In this document: piece by piece, positions 29,180 to 39,076 of the stretch
How the letters are laid out: every line of letters begins with the position of its first letter
Numbering within the stretch: the stretch's first letter is position 1
DNA from: Cryomorphaceae bacterium BACL29 MAG-121220-bin8
Lineage (GTDB): Bacteria > Bacteroidota > Bacteroidia > Flavobacteriales > Flavobacteriaceae
Direction of reading: 5' to 3'
NCBI GenBank assembly: GCA_905181705.1
Contig: CAJIYP010000001.1
Span: 555,335 to 619,334 of the forward strand
DNA length: 64,000 bases
Notes under the pieces: model-generated
Told to the model about the DNA's origin: nothing
Database searches by the model: none
What the model saw: the letters and a program-made list of their open reading frames with translations, nothing else
Made by a program: the position numbers and the translations under genes

Positions 29180-29206
29180 AACTTTATAATTGAATTATAA
29201 AGTTTT
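29178..29206. promoter_or_regulatory. Perfect 14-bp inverted repeat over the esterase start codon
   Basis: aaaactttataatt at 29178-29191 and its reverse complement at 29193-29206, separated by one base. The TTG start at 29190-29192 lies at the centre. It could act as a weak AT-only terminator for the lipoprotein gene or hide the start codon. It begins 5 bp after the end of the 1032-bp repeat. Confidence 0.5.
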
Positions 29207-30707
29207 AATTATTGTATTCACCTTTTTTTTAGGACTACATTCATATACTCAACAGATCATATTTGACAAAGTTCCTGAGGATTTCCAATTATTTCCAAGA
29301 GATTCAAATAATAAATCATCTGTCGTTTTTTCTGGAACCATTATTGAAAATAATTACAATGAGTTTAAGGTAAAAACATTTAAGGATGGAATTTTTTATG
29401 GAGAAAAATCTTTAAATATTACAAATAAAAAATTTCATGACAGTATCACTATTGAAGCCGGTCTGTTTCAATTCAGTTTTAAACTATATTCCAATAAAAA
29501 AAATATAGAAAAATTATTATTTCAAGTAGATAATATTGTTTCTGGAGATGCTTACATAATTACTGGTCAATCTAATTCACATGGAAGCAGTAAAAAATCA
29601 ACTTATATAAGTCCCTTTGCGAGAAGTTTTGGTGTTAAAACAGGTTATGAAACTTACACTGAGGAAGATGAAATGGTTAGATGGGGTTTAGCAACAGGAA
29701 ATTGTAAAGACTGTAAGGGAGATAATTGGAACTCAGGATATGATGGAGGTTGGTTCGTGAAAAATCCTTTTGGGATTGGTGTTTGGGGAATGGAATTGGC
29801 AAAATTATTAATTGAAAAACATCAAATACCCGTATGTATCATTAATGGTGGGAGTGGCTCCTCTACTATTGAAGAAAACATGTTGCATTCAGAAAAAAAA
29901 TCATTAGAAACAAGTTTTGGAAGGTTGGTTTACAGGGTAAATCAAGCTCAACTTAAAAATAATGTTAAGGCCATTTTTTATCATCAAGGAGAATCAGATA
30001 CTTATTTAGGTCTTTCTTTTTCTAGTGGAAGAAAAAGGGGTGAATTCACTAACTATATAAAGAATTTTGAAGTGTTAAATAATGATTGGCTAAGTGTTTA
30101 CAAAGGATTACAAAAAATATATCTTTTTCAAATACATCCAGGTTGTGGTGGTGATTTTCAGTCTGAATTACGCGATATTCAAAATCAGATATCAAAAAAA
30201 CATGATAATGTTGAAATAATGTCAACAACAGGTGTTGTAGGTCATGATGGTTGTCATTTTTCATTTGAAGGATATAAAGAATTTGCCAAACGAATCTTTC
30301 CTCTGGTTTCTAGAGATTTCTTTGGTGAAAAAAAATCTACAATTATTACTCCACCACAATTATTGAATGCATATTACAGTGAAAAAAAAGAAATTACCTT
30401 AACTTTTGATCAACCAATTGTAATGGAAGAGTTTTACCAACTCAATGAAATGAAGTATTTAATGAAGAATCAGTTCTTTTTTAGTTTAGATAAAAATAAA
30501 CCTTCTATTTACGGAGTAGTAAATACACTAAAGGTTAATAACAATCAAATTATTATTAATTTAAAAAGTGATAAAAAGTATTCAGCTATTACTTGGCTAC
30601 CTAACAAGGAATACTTAAACACTAAAGACATTTACAACGGTCCATGGATTAAAGGGGTGTTTAATAAAATTGGGGCACTTAGCTTTGATAATAGAAAAAT
30701 AAATTAG
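29190..30707 (+). CDS. Sialate O-acetylesterase-like SGNH hydrolase, secreted
   Basis: 505 residues starting at TTG (29190), chosen because it gives a complete signal peptide (NYKVLIIVFTFFLGLHSYTQ) and the next Met is far inside. Block I GQSNSHG (126-132, Ser 128), then INGGSGSS, block III FYHQGESD and HDGCHFSFEG (352-361) match the PF03629 sialate acetylesterase fold. It likely removes acetyl groups from sugars at the cell surface. The last ~120 residues form an extra beta-rich domain. The gene lies just downstream of the duplicated surface module and may be read through from it. Confidence 0.75.
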   Translation: MNYKVLIIVFTFFLGLHSYTQQIIFDKVPEDFQLFPRDSNNKSSVVFSGTIIENNYNEFKVKTFKDGIFYGEKSLNITNKKFHDSITIEAGLFQFSFKLYSNKKNIEKLLFQVDNIVSGDAYIITGQSNSHGSSKKSTYISPFARSFGVKTGYETYTEEDEMVRWGLATGNCKDCKGDNWNSGYDGGWFVKNPFGIGVWGMELAKLLIEKHQIPVCIINGGSGSSTIEENMLHSEKKSLETSFGRLVYRVNQAQLKNNVKAIFYHQGESDTYLGLSFSSGRKRGEFTNYIKNFEVLNNDWLSVYKGLQKIYLFQIHPGCGGDFQSELRDIQNQISKKHDNVEIMSTTGVVGHDGCHFSFEGYKEFAKRIFPLVSRDFFGEKKSTIITPPQLLNAYYSEKKEITLTFDQPIVMEEFYQLNEMKYLMKNQFFFSLDKNKPSIYGVVNTLKVNNNQIIINLKSDKKYSAITWLPNKEYLNTKDIYNGPWIKGVFNKIGALSFDNRKIN

Positions 30708-30729
30708 GGTATTAATAGTTAGTCACTTT

Positions 30730-31185
30730 TTAATAAACATTTAATATTTCAATTATATTTTGATTAAAGTTAAAAGAATCTCCTCTTTTTTTTTTAGATA
30801 ATAATAATCCAATAGGGCTTTTACTGGAAATACAATAATATGTTTTTGATTTAAATATTAGTGGTTTTGTGGAAAAGCTTATAAAATATTGATTTTTTTC
30901 AGTTTCAACAACAGAACCTAAAATAACACTACTTGATTTAAAGTTAATTTTTATTTTAGAAAGTAATTGATATTCTTTTTCTATTTTTTTAATTTGATTT
31001 CCAATTTTTTCTCTTTCTAATTGAATCATTGCTCTTCCTGTTTCATGCTTATCTCCAGCACTACTTTTAGTTTCTGAATTTAAAGATTCGTAAAGTTCTT
31101 TATCTCTGGAGTTGTATTTAGATAACCTAGATTCAATTTGATTTTTACAATGATTAAATAATAATTCTTTAATTTTTTTATTCAT
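30730..31185 (-). CDS. GreA/GreB C-terminal-like protein
   Basis: 151 residues. A charged, probably coiled-coil N-terminal half contains SSAGDKHETGRAMIQLEREK. The C-terminal half has SVILGSVVETEKNQYFIS, then SKSPIGLLLSKKKRGDSF, which resembles the VxLGS...SPLGKALLGKKxGD pattern of the GreA/GreB C-terminal domain (PF01272). Flavobacterial homologues are sometimes labelled 3-oxoacyl-ACP synthase, which the sequence does not support: no Cys-His-His active site and far too short. It may bind RNA polymerase; this is inferred from the domain only. Convergent with the esterase gene. Confidence 0.6.
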   Translation of the reverse strand: MNKKIKELLFNHCKNQIESRLSKYNSRDKELYESLNSETKSSAGDKHETGRAMIQLEREKIGNQIKKIEKEYQLLSKIKINFKSSSVILGSVVETEKNQYFISFSTKPLIFKSKTYYCISSKSPIGLLLSKKKRGDSFNFNQNIIEILNVY

Positions 31186-31240
31186 CTTTTTAAATATAAC
31201 TATTAAACAGAGGTTTTATTTAATATCATATATTTAATAT

Positions 31241-32410
31241 ATGAAAAAACTAATACTGTTATTATTATTTATTTCTTGTAATCAAGAAATACCAAAACAA
31301 AATTGGCAAAAAGGAAATTTACATACACACTCATTTTGGAGTGATGGTGATGATTTTCCTGAAATGATTATAAAGTGGTATAAAGACAACGGTTATCAGT
31401 TTATTGCTCTTTCAGATCACAATACAATATCTCAAGGAGAGAATTGGTATAAATTAAAAATTAATGATAATAAAAACTATGCTCTAGAAAAATATAAAAA
31501 AAGTTTTGGTGATTGGGTTGAAACTAAAACAGACTCAAGTGGAACTTATGTAAGGTTAAAAACTTTTGAAGAGTATAAATCTAAGCTCGAAGATATTAAT
31601 TCATTTTTAATTATTAGATCCGAGGAGGTAACCTCATACTCACAGCCTGTTCATATTAATGTCACCAATATTAAAGAAAAAATTGAGCCTGCTACAGGTA
31701 ATTCAGTCTTGGAGGTAATGCAAAAAACTCTTGATGCAGTTCATGCTCAAAGAAAAAAGTTTAATATTCCAATGTTTGCCCATATTAATCATCCAAACTT
31801 TGGTTACGGGGTAAATGTAGAAGATTTAAAGAATCTTAATGGAGAAAGGTTTTTTGAATTATATAATGGACACCCTGCTGTAAACAATTTGGGGGATGAT
31901 ACGCACATGGATTTAGAAACTATGTGGGATTTAATTAACATTTCATATTATAATGAAAACAAACCATTAATATTAGGTATTGCTACTGATGATAGTCACA
32001 ATTACCATACAAAATCTTCTAATCATAGTAATACTGGAAGAGGATGGGTTATGGTTAATTCAGAAAAAATAGAAATATCAAGTTTGATTGAGGCTATGGA
32101 ATCTGGAGATTTTTATTCTTCCTCTGGAATTTTCCTAAAAAAAGTATATAATACTGAAAGTGAATTTTTTATTGAAATGGTACCAAAAAAGGGGATTGAA
32201 TATGAAACCATTTTCATGGGTTATCGAGAGGGTAGTTATGAAGTTGAAGAGTTAAAAAGAGTTAAGGGTAATTTTTCAAAATATACTTTTCAAAAAAATG
32301 ATCTTTTTGTAAGAGCTAAGATCAGATCGAACGAATTGATAGTTAACCCTGTAATTGTTGGTGAAACTATGCAAGCTTGGGTACAACCAATTGTTGTAAA
32401 GGGTAAATAA
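31241..32410 (+). CDS. PHP-domain phosphoesterase lipoprotein
   Basis: 389 residues, short lipoprotein signal ([15 protein letters not shown]). PHP metal-site motifs occur in order: GNLHTHSFWSDGDD (about 27-40), ALSDHNT, IRSEEVTS, FAHINHPN and IATDDSH. These are the histidines and acids of a trinuclear PHP site (PF02811). Family members hydrolyse phosphoesters; an exported version probably acts on phosphate esters in the periplasm. Substrate unknown. Its stop is separated by one base from the convergent fasciclin gene. Confidence 0.8.
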   Translation: MKKLILLLLFISCNQEIPKQNWQKGNLHTHSFWSDGDDFPEMIIKWYKDNGYQFIALSDHNTISQGENWYKLKINDNKNYALEKYKKSFGDWVETKTDSSGTYVRLKTFEEYKSKLEDINSFLIIRSEEVTSYSQPVHINVTNIKEKIEPATGNSVLEVMQKTLDAVHAQRKKFNIPMFAHINHPNFGYGVNVEDLKNLNGERFFELYNGHPAVNNLGDDTHMDLETMWDLINISYYNENKPLILGIATDDSHNYHTKSSNHSNTGRGWVMVNSEKIEISSLIEAMESGDFYSSSGIFLKKVYNTESEFFIEMVPKKGIEYETIFMGYREGSYEVEELKRVKGNFSKYTFQKNDLFVRAKIRSNELIVNPVIVGETMQAWVQPIVVKGK

Positions 32411-32411
32411 C

Positions 32412-33375
32412 TTAATTAGGTAATATTACTTTGTCAATTACATGAATTACTCCATTTGTAGCTTGAATATCAACAGCTATAATTTTACTAATTCTGTTAT
32501 TTCCGTCTGTTATAGTAGCCCCTCCAGTAATATTTGCTGTTATTGGCCCTCCTAAGGTATTTAACTGTAAATTATCAGACAAATCTGTAGAAAGAGCATT
32601 AGTGTCTTCAATTAAATGGTGATTCAATGTAGCTTTTAAAGTTGGCTCATCAATATCACTTAGAGATTGAATCACCAAGTTCTACTAATAAATCAATAAA
32701 TGCTTGATCAGTAGGGGCAAAAACTGTAAAAGGAGCAGATGACATACCATTTTTTGAACTTAAAGTTGTAACAAAATCAACTGACAAATCCTTTCTTGTC
32801 AAAGCAGCAGTCAAGTTACTTAGATTAGCGTCAGCAGTTACGAAGGTTACCAGTGATGGTAAGGGTATCACACTACTTACCGCATGAATAATACCATTAT
32901 TTGCTCTTACATTTCCTTGAGTAATTCTAGATTCTCCATTAATGGTAACTCTCATGTTCACTTGTTTTATGTAAATAGAAAGAGGAGTTAGCGAGGCTTC
33001 ACTAGTTGCTGCAGATTTATAATAACCTGTTTCAATATCCCTATACTCCAATACTCCTGGCATAACATGGTTTAATAAAATCTGTTTTAATAAGTTTTTA
33101 GGCACTTCATCAATACTGTTAAAACCATTTTGCATTAAAAACTCTCTAAATGCCATGTTAGAGGGAGCCATAAGTGTATATTTATCTGCACCATCTAAAA
33201 CATCTGCAAGGTTTGTTTCTTTTAAAGAATAAGCTAAGAAAGTGTAGTTCATACTTTCATCAATTATATTTAAAATAGTTTGAGGTTCCATTATATAATC
33301 TTCATCGTTGTTAGAACAAGATTGAGTTGAAGAAATTAAAATGAATATTGATAGAATTGATAATATTTTTTTCAT
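32412..33375 (-). pseudogene. Two-domain fasciclin lipoprotein, frameshifted
   Basis: About 320 residues if repaired. Signal MKKILSILSIFILISSTQSC is lipoprotein-like. Fasciclin domain 1 (DKYTLMAPSNMAFREFL, LKQILLNHVMPGVL, NGIIHAVSSVIPLP) is complete. Domain 2 starts TVFAPTDQAFIDLLVELGDS, then the frame ends after SISK. The other frame resumes SLSDIDEPTLKATLNHHL and ends NGVIHVIDKVILPN. One extra A near 32668-32676 accounts for it. Fasciclin (FAS1) domains mediate adhesion or matrix contacts. Both halves are well conserved, so a recent indel or assembly error is likely. Confidence 0.8.
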
Positions 33376-33597
33376 AATTATTTTATATTTAACTATTTAC
33401 AAATAACGTGCCAATAAATATAATATATGTTATTTAATAATCTCATTATTCAATACTGTTATAAGTTATTGTTATCTGTAAATTAATTATTTATAAAACA
33501 ACTACTGTTTTTTTTAAAATAAAAATATTATAATGCAAATTGGTGAAGTAATGGTTATAACTTTAAAAAATTATTATTCAAAGCTTAAATATACTTT

Positions 33598-34935
33598 ATG
33601 GCTAATCTGATTAAACAACAACAAGATATTTTAACGAAATTAAATATTCACTTGTTAAATCCAATGCAAGAGGAAGCAATTTCGGTAATTAATAATACCA
33701 CTAATACCATTCTTTTATCTCCAACTGGTTCTGGAAAAACTTTGGCATTTCTTCTTCCTTTAATAAAAGCTTTGGATTCAAGTTGTAATGAAATTCAAGC
33801 CTTGATTTTAGTTCCTTCCAGAGAATTAGCTATACAAATCGAACAGGTTGTTCGTTCTATGGGTTCAGGATTTAAAGTTAATGCAGTATATGGTGGACGT
33901 CCAATGTCTAAAGATAAAATTGAGATTAAACATGTTCCAGCTATTTTAATTGGAACACCAGGAAGAATTGCGGATCATTTTGCTAATAATCGCTTTTCAA
34001 AAAAAAATATTAAAACCTTAATATTAGACGAATTTGATAAGTCTTTGGAAGTTGGTTTTGAACAAGAAATGAAAGAAATAATAGGAGAACTACTTTACAT
34101 AAATAAACGCATTTTAACATCTGCAACTCAAACTACTGATATTCCAGGATTTGTACGCTTAGACAACCCTACAACCATTAATTATTTAAATGAAAAATCG
34201 GTTTCTAAATTGGTAATTAAAACAGTACTGTTGTCTTCAAATAGCAAACTACAAACTCTAGTTGACTTGATAGAACATTTGGGAAATCAAAACGGAATAA
34301 TATTTTGTAATTTAAGAGATAGTATTGATCTAATAAGTCGTTTTTTGGACAAAAAAAAAATAAACCATAGTTGTTTTTCTGGTGCAATGGAGCAAAAAGA
34401 TCGAGAAAGATCGTTAATTAAATTAAGAAATGGAACCAATCAAATTTTAGTAGCAACTGACCTAGCATCAAGAGGAATTGATATTCCAGAACTAAAATTT
34501 ATCATACATTTTGAATTGCCAAGAACTTTAGAAGAATTTACTCACAGAAATGGGAGAGTTGGTAGAGTACTTTCTAAAGGAACTGCTTATGTTATGAAAT
34601 CAGAGAATAAAGATTTGCCTGAGTATGTAAAAAATTCAAAAGTTATAAAAAATTTAAAAAAATCCACCTTAAAGCCTCAATTCTGGGAAACTTTATTTAT
34701 CTCTGGAGGCAGAAAAGATAAAATTTCTAAGGGGGATATAGCTGGACTTTTTTTTAAGCAAGGAAAAATCAATAAAGATCAACTTGGATCTATTGAGTTA
34801 AAACAAGATTGCGCATTTGTAGCAGTACCTAAAAAAATTGCAAATCAATTAGCTGAAGAATTAAACAATTCGAGATTGAAGAAAAAGAAAGTTCGTATTA
34901 CAGTATTACAAGATTTGCAATACAATCTAAATTAA
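33598..34935 (+). CDS. DEAD-box RNA helicase
   Basis: 445 residues. Q-motif region LNPMQEEAI, Walker A SPTGSGKT (about 41-48), motif Ia VPSREL, GTPGRI, motif II DEFD (144-147), SAT, ATDLASRGID and HRNGRVGR give a complete SF2 helicase core. The DEFD form of motif II is common in this Bacteroidota subgroup. A C-terminal domain (about 365-445; GRKDKISKGDIAGLFFK, KKKKVRITVL) resembles the DbpA RNA-binding domain, suggesting a role in ribosome assembly or RNA remodelling. An A10 run at 34351-34360 is in frame. Confidence 0.9.
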   Translation: MANLIKQQQDILTKLNIHLLNPMQEEAISVINNTTNTILLSPTGSGKTLAFLLPLIKALDSSCNEIQALILVPSRELAIQIEQVVRSMGSGFKVNAVYGGRPMSKDKIEIKHVPAILIGTPGRIADHFANNRFSKKNIKTLILDEFDKSLEVGFEQEMKEIIGELLYINKRILTSATQTTDIPGFVRLDNPTTINYLNEKSVSKLVIKTVLLSSNSKLQTLVDLIEHLGNQNGIIFCNLRDSIDLISRFLDKKKINHSCFSGAMEQKDRERSLIKLRNGTNQILVATDLASRGIDIPELKFIIHFELPRTLEEFTHRNGRVGRVLSKGTAYVMKSENKDLPEYVKNSKVIKNLKKSTLKPQFWETLFISGGRKDKISKGDIAGLFFKQGKINKDQLGSIELKQDCAFVAVPKKIANQLAEELNNSRLKKKKVRITVLQDLQYNLN

Positions 34936-35066
34936 TATTTATAGAACTTCCTTATAAACAGTTTTTTTATTCATAATTTTCTAAGTTTTGATGTTAATTT
35001 ATAATTAAATAAAAATTATTATTTATATTTTTTAACTTTCTTTGCATGTAATTACAAATAGATAAA

Positions 35067-35354
35067 ATGGATAGACATAGTTTAATAGATAACTTTCTTT
35101 TAGATTTTAAACCTAAAAAAGATCAGAGCTGGAAAAGCTGCTATTTTTTTGCTTATTATTTAAAAAAGAAACATAAAATTGATGCTGAATTAATTGAGGG
35201 GATTTCAAGAATAAATAAGATAGATTACTGGATTGTTAGGTTTAACGGATCAGATGAGGATATTCATGCTAAAGCAGTAGGGATAGATGCGGACTTTATT
35301 GATAATCCTGAAGTTGTGTGGAGTTTAAAAGATTTTGAAAAAGATAATTTTTAA
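35067..35354 (+). CDS. Conserved-looking small protein, unknown
   Basis: 95 residues, soluble, start ATG 35067. Contains WKSCYFFAYYLKKKHKID and IDYWIVRFNG segments consistent with a small alpha/beta fold; acidic C-terminus. I do not recognise the family. It stands alone between the helicase and a convergent small gene. Confidence 0.5.
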   Translation: MDRHSLIDNFLLDFKPKKDQSWKSCYFFAYYLKKKHKIDAELIEGISRINKIDYWIVRFNGSDEDIHAKAVGIDADFIDNPEVVWSLKDFEKDNF

Positions 35355-35379
35355 AAAATAATACAAACCCCTTTTTTAT

Positions 35380-35604
35380 TTATTCTATTATTTCGTAGTC
35401 AATATTCAGTTTTCGTAATGCTCTTAAACAAAAACTAGAGTTTTTAGATTCTATTTCAATATCCACAGCATCTCCTTCTAAAAGTATTGAAGTAAGTTCA
35501 TTTGATAGCGATTCGTTCATGTTGAGTGCAAGCTCAGAAATACACTTTGAGATTGCTCTTCTGTCAGGTCTCTGGGCATTACAAGATAATAAGTTTAATT
35601 TCAT
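35380..35604 (-). CDS. Small protein, unknown
   Basis: 74 residues: LLSCNAQRPDRRAIS near the start, then an alpha-rich middle and VDIEIESKNSSFCLRALRKLNIDYEIIE, a beta-alpha-beta-like end. No family recognised. It is convergent with the 35067 gene (25-bp gap). The reading frame, start and codon use fit a real gene, but the support is modest. Confidence 0.45.
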   Translation of the reverse strand: MKLNLLSCNAQRPDRRAISKCISELALNMNESLSNELTSILLEGDAVDIEIESKNSSFCLRALRKLNIDYEIIE

Positions 35605-35680
35605 AACAATTATATATTAATGCAATATACTAGAGTTTGTAGAATTCCTATATTTACCACACACAAATAATATTTTAAAC

Positions 35681-36046
35681 ATGAATACAAATATTGCATT
35701 ATTATTTTCAAGACTAGCTTTTTCTTTATCAATGTTAACTCATGGGTATCCCAAATTAATTAAATTGTTTTCGGAGAGTCCTACTTTCGGAAACCCAATA
35801 GGACTTGGAGAATTTCCAACATTAATTTTAGCTGTTTTAGCTGAATTTATTGCACCTATTTTTATTATAGTTGGGTATAAAACTAAAATTTTTGCATTAT
35901 TACCTATAGCTACTATGGTAGTTGCTGCTTTTATTGTTCATAATGGAGATGCTTTTCAAAGAAAAGAGTTAGCTCTCCTGTATTTAATAGGATTTTTAAT
36001 CATTTTTTTACTGGGTCCAGGAAAATATTCAATGGATAAAAAATAA
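35681..36046 (+). CDS. DoxX family membrane protein
   Basis: 121 residues, four hydrophobic helices. LFSRLAFSLSMLTHGYPKL, IGLGEFPTLILAVLAEFIAPIF and the later FLIIFLLGPGKYS agree with DoxX-like proteins (PF07681). These are membrane subunits linked to redox metabolism; precise function not readable here. Confidence 0.85.
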   Translation: MNTNIALLFSRLAFSLSMLTHGYPKLIKLFSESPTFGNPIGLGEFPTLILAVLAEFIAPIFIIVGYKTKIFALLPIATMVVAAFIVHNGDAFQRKELALLYLIGFLIIFLLGPGKYSMDKK

Positions 36047-36077
36047 TATCTTGTAATTAGTAAGTATATAATTAATA

Positions 36078-36311
36078 TCATTTTTTTTTGATAGGCCCTC
36101 TTAAATGTATTATTAATCCGTTTAAGAAATTACGTAACATTTGATCGCCACATTCCATATACTTTTCATGATTTTCGTTTCTAAAAAAAGCTCCAAGTTC
36201 GGACTTGGAAACCTTAAAATCTACTAGCTTACAAATTTCAACTATTTCTACATCACGTAACTTATGAGCAACGCGTAGTTTTTTAAAAATATCATTGTTT
36301 GTTAATCCCAT
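36078..36311 (-). CDS. DUF1456 family protein (single-repeat form)
   Basis: 77 residues. LTNNDIFKKLRVAHKLRD and FKVSKSELGAFFRNENHEKY, CGDQMLRNFLNGL match one repeat of DUF1456/YehS. Enterobacterial members have two such repeats (about 150 residues), so this is a half-length version. Function unknown. It follows the ABC-F gene on the same strand after 33 bp. Confidence 0.75.
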   Translation of the reverse strand: MGLTNNDIFKKLRVAHKLRDVEIVEICKLVDFKVSKSELGAFFRNENHEKYMECGDQMLRNFLNGLIIHLRGPIKKK

Positions 36312-36344
36312 AATTATAATTAATGTTTATTTCTGTTTTCTAGA

Positions 36345-38211
36345 TTATTCTTTGCTTTCTGACAACTCAAACCAACGTAGTGTTTTTAATTCTAGTTTTT
36401 TTTCTAATAATCCAAGCTCAATAGAACACTGCTCAATTTCTTTTGTCCCAAGTTTCTCGCTTGTAAAACGATTTTGGATATTTTCTTTTTGAGTTTCAAT
36501 TTTTTTTATTTCTGTTTCTAGTTTTTTAAACTCTTTTTGTTGTTTATAACTATGGAGAATCTTTGTATTCTCTTTCGAATTTTTTTTTGTTTTTCCCTCT
36601 GCTTTGTATGTTTCTTTTTTTTCTTGAATTTGAGAATCTTCATAGGTCCTATAATCCGAATAATTTCCTGGAAAATTATCAACAATTCCTTCTCCTTTAA
36701 ATACAAATAAATGATCTACTATCTTATCCATAAAGTATCGATCATGAGATACAACTAGCAAACATCCTGGGAAGTCTAATAAAAAACTTTCCAGCACATT
36801 AAGAGTAATAATATCTAAGTCATTTGTTGGTTCATCTAAGGATCAAGAAGTTTGGGTTTTGTATTAGGACAGTACACAAATATAGGCGCTTGCGCTCTCC
36901 ACCACTTAATTTATTTACGAAATCGTACTGCTTTTTACGATCAAACAAGAAGCGCTCTAGTAATTGTTGTGCAGATATTTTACGCCCTTTTTTTAAGGGA
37001 ATGAAATCTCCGTATTCTCTAATTACATCAATAACTTTTTGTCCTTCTTTCACAGGAATTCCTTTTTGAGTATAGTAACCAAATTTTAATGTTTCTCCTA
37101 AAATAATTTTTCCAGAGTCTGGTTTATCGTTAGATGTGAGTAGATTCAAGAAGGTAGATTTTCCAGTACCATTTTTGCCAATAATTCCAATCCTTTCATT
37201 TCTTTGAAACATATAATTAAAATGATTTAATATAATTTTATCACCAAAGGATTTTTGAACTTTATGCATTTCAATCATCTTGTTTCCTAAGCGTTCCATG
37301 TTTATTTCCAATTGAACTTGATGATCATTACGTCTCTGACTTGCTTTCTCTTTTATTTTTTTGAAATCATCAATTCTAGATTTTGATTTAGTAGTTCTTG
37401 CTTTTGGTTGTTTTCGCATCCAATCTAACTCCTTTTTGAAGTGTAGCTTAGTTTTATGAGCCTCCACATTTTCTTGTGAAATACGATCTTCTCTTTTTTC
37501 AAGATAATATGAGTAATTCCCCTTGTAAGTATATAGTTTTCCTTCGTCTAGTTCAATAATTTCATTACATACTCTTTCTAAAAAATAACGATCATGAGTA
37601 ACCATCAGTAATGTTATTTTCTCTTTAGAGAAGTAGTCTTCTAACCATTCAATCATTTCTAAATCAATATGATTGGTAGGCTCGTCTAAAATCAATAATT
37701 CAGGCTGCTTTAGTAAAGCATTGCACAATGCTATTCTTTTTATTTGTCCCCCTGATAAACTTCCAACTTTAGCATTTAAGTCGTCTAGTTTAAGCTTGAA
37801 TAAAATTTTCTTGTATTGCGTTTCAAAATCCCAAGCTTGGGATTGATCCATTGCTTCGAAAGCCTTTTGATATCCTTCTTGATCGTTTGGATTTTCCAAA
37901 GCTTTATCATATTGAGCAATTACTTTAAGAATAGGGTTATCAGCTTTTAATATACTTTCTTCGACTGTTAATTTAGGATCTAAATTCGGATCTTGGGCAA
38001 GGTATGCTACTCGAGTTTCCTTTCTAAAAACAACATTTCCACTATCAGGAGAATCTTGTCCAACAATTATATTTAAAATAGAGGTTTTTCCACTACCGTT
38101 TTTTGCAATTAATGCAATTTTTTGTCCTTTATTGATTCCAAATGAAATAGATTTAAAAATTACTTTTTCACCATATGATTTTGAAATATCTTCAACAGAA
38201 AGTAAATTCAT
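36345..38211 (-). pseudogene. ABC-F family ATPase (Uup/EttA-like), frameshifted
   Basis: About 621 residues if repaired, the normal size for a two-domain ABC-F protein. First ATPase: Walker A AKNGSGKTS, LSGGQIKR, ILDEPTNHID. Second: GKNGTGKST, LSGGERKR, then ILR and a stop where ILDEPTNDLD is expected. Deleting one A around 36838-36842 restores DEPTNDLDIITLNVLES and the remainder (VVSHDRYFMDK, coiled-coil tail). ABC-F proteins act on ribosomes during translation and have no membrane domain. Since such genes are usually kept intact, an assembly error is quite plausible. Confidence 0.88.
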
Positions 38212-38294
38212 ATAAATTTATTCTTATTAAGAGCAACAAAAATACGGATTCGAATCAACGTATAAACTCTTTTAAGAGAAACTTTATATATAAA

Positions 38295-38323
38295 AAAACC
38301 TTGTAAATATTTTACAAGGTTTT
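38295..38323 (-). terminator. Intrinsic terminator downstream of the SnoaL-like gene
   Basis: Perfect 13-bp stem aaaaccttgtaaa / tttacaaggtttt with a 3-base loop. On the minus strand the stem is followed by a U tract. It lies 29 bp beyond the stop of the 38352-38882 gene and before ABC-F. Confidence 0.75.
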
Positions 38324-38351
38324 AATTTAATATTTAAAAAAAGGATCTTGT

Positions 38352-38882
38352 TTATTCAGCGGCAGGAGAATCAGCTCTTTCATAAACATAAAACATTTGA
38401 ACCTTACCATCTACTATGAGAGCATCATGTACTTGAAATGCTTTTACTTCATTTCCTTCTACATTCAACTTGAGATCGTGACCTGATGTAACCCATTGTT
38501 GAAGTTTTCCTTCCTTATTTGTGTATTCATTTGCAATTAAATAATTTGTTTCCCATTTAGGAGAATTGTCAACAAACCATTTTGATAAAAAATCTATATG
38601 AGCATCTGTTCCATCAAAAACATCTCCATTTGGACCTATAGCTTTAAAGTTTTCATCTGCATTCATGCCACGAATTATTTCTAAATTCCCCTCGTTATGA
38701 GCAGAGATGTAATTTTCCCAAACTTCAACTGTGGACATAGATCCACCATAAAGGGAAATTTTTGATCCATCCTCATCATTAATTTCATGTCCAATAGGAT
38801 TGGGAGTCATTTCAGATGTTGTGGAATTAGTGCAGGAATAAGTGAAAAAAGTAATTAATAATACTAAGATTGATTTATTCAT
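38352..38882 (-). CDS. SnoaL/NTF2-like lipoprotein
   Basis: 176 residues, lipoprotein signal (MNKSILVLLITFFTYSC). The mature part has VEVWENYISAHNEGNLEIIRGM and DGTDAHIDFLSKWF, DALIVDGKVQMFYVYERA, the cone-shaped SnoaL/NTF2-like fold (often a small-molecule-binding or isomerase fold). The function of exported members is not established. Ends before an intrinsic terminator at 38295-38323. Confidence 0.75.
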   Translation of the reverse strand: MNKSILVLLITFFTYSCTNSTTSEMTPNPIGHEINDEDGSKISLYGGSMSTVEVWENYISAHNEGNLEIIRGMNADENFKAIGPNGDVFDGTDAHIDFLSKWFVDNSPKWETNYLIANEYTNKEGKLQQWVTSGHDLKLNVEGNEVKAFQVHDALIVDGKVQMFYVYERADSPAAE

Positions 38883-39012
38883 TGTTTAAATTTTTTATAA
38901 TTAATTATTAAAGATATAAAAACATTAGAAATTCAAGTGATTTTATGTAAGGTTAATAGATTGTTTTAATGATTAGGCTTTATGGTAAAATCAATTTTGT
39001 CTAGACCATATC

Positions 39013-39045
39013 TAATCTAGGTTAATTTAAAAACAAGCTAGATTA
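39013..39045. promoter_or_regulatory. Inverted repeat upstream of the GMC oxidoreductase
   Basis: taatctag (39013-39020) and its reverse complement ctagatta (39038-39045), 17 bases apart, 32-64 bp before the start codon of the 39077 gene. Spacing suits an operator for a dimeric regulator, but no regulator gene is adjacent. Confidence 0.3.
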
Positions 39046-39076
39046 ACTCTAAGAAAATTTTTATTAAATTTAGTAA

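Noticed and set aside
34027..34038. DEFD instead of DEAD as a sign of an inactive helicase
   Set aside because: The catalytic D and E are kept, and the variant is usual in this helicase subgroup.
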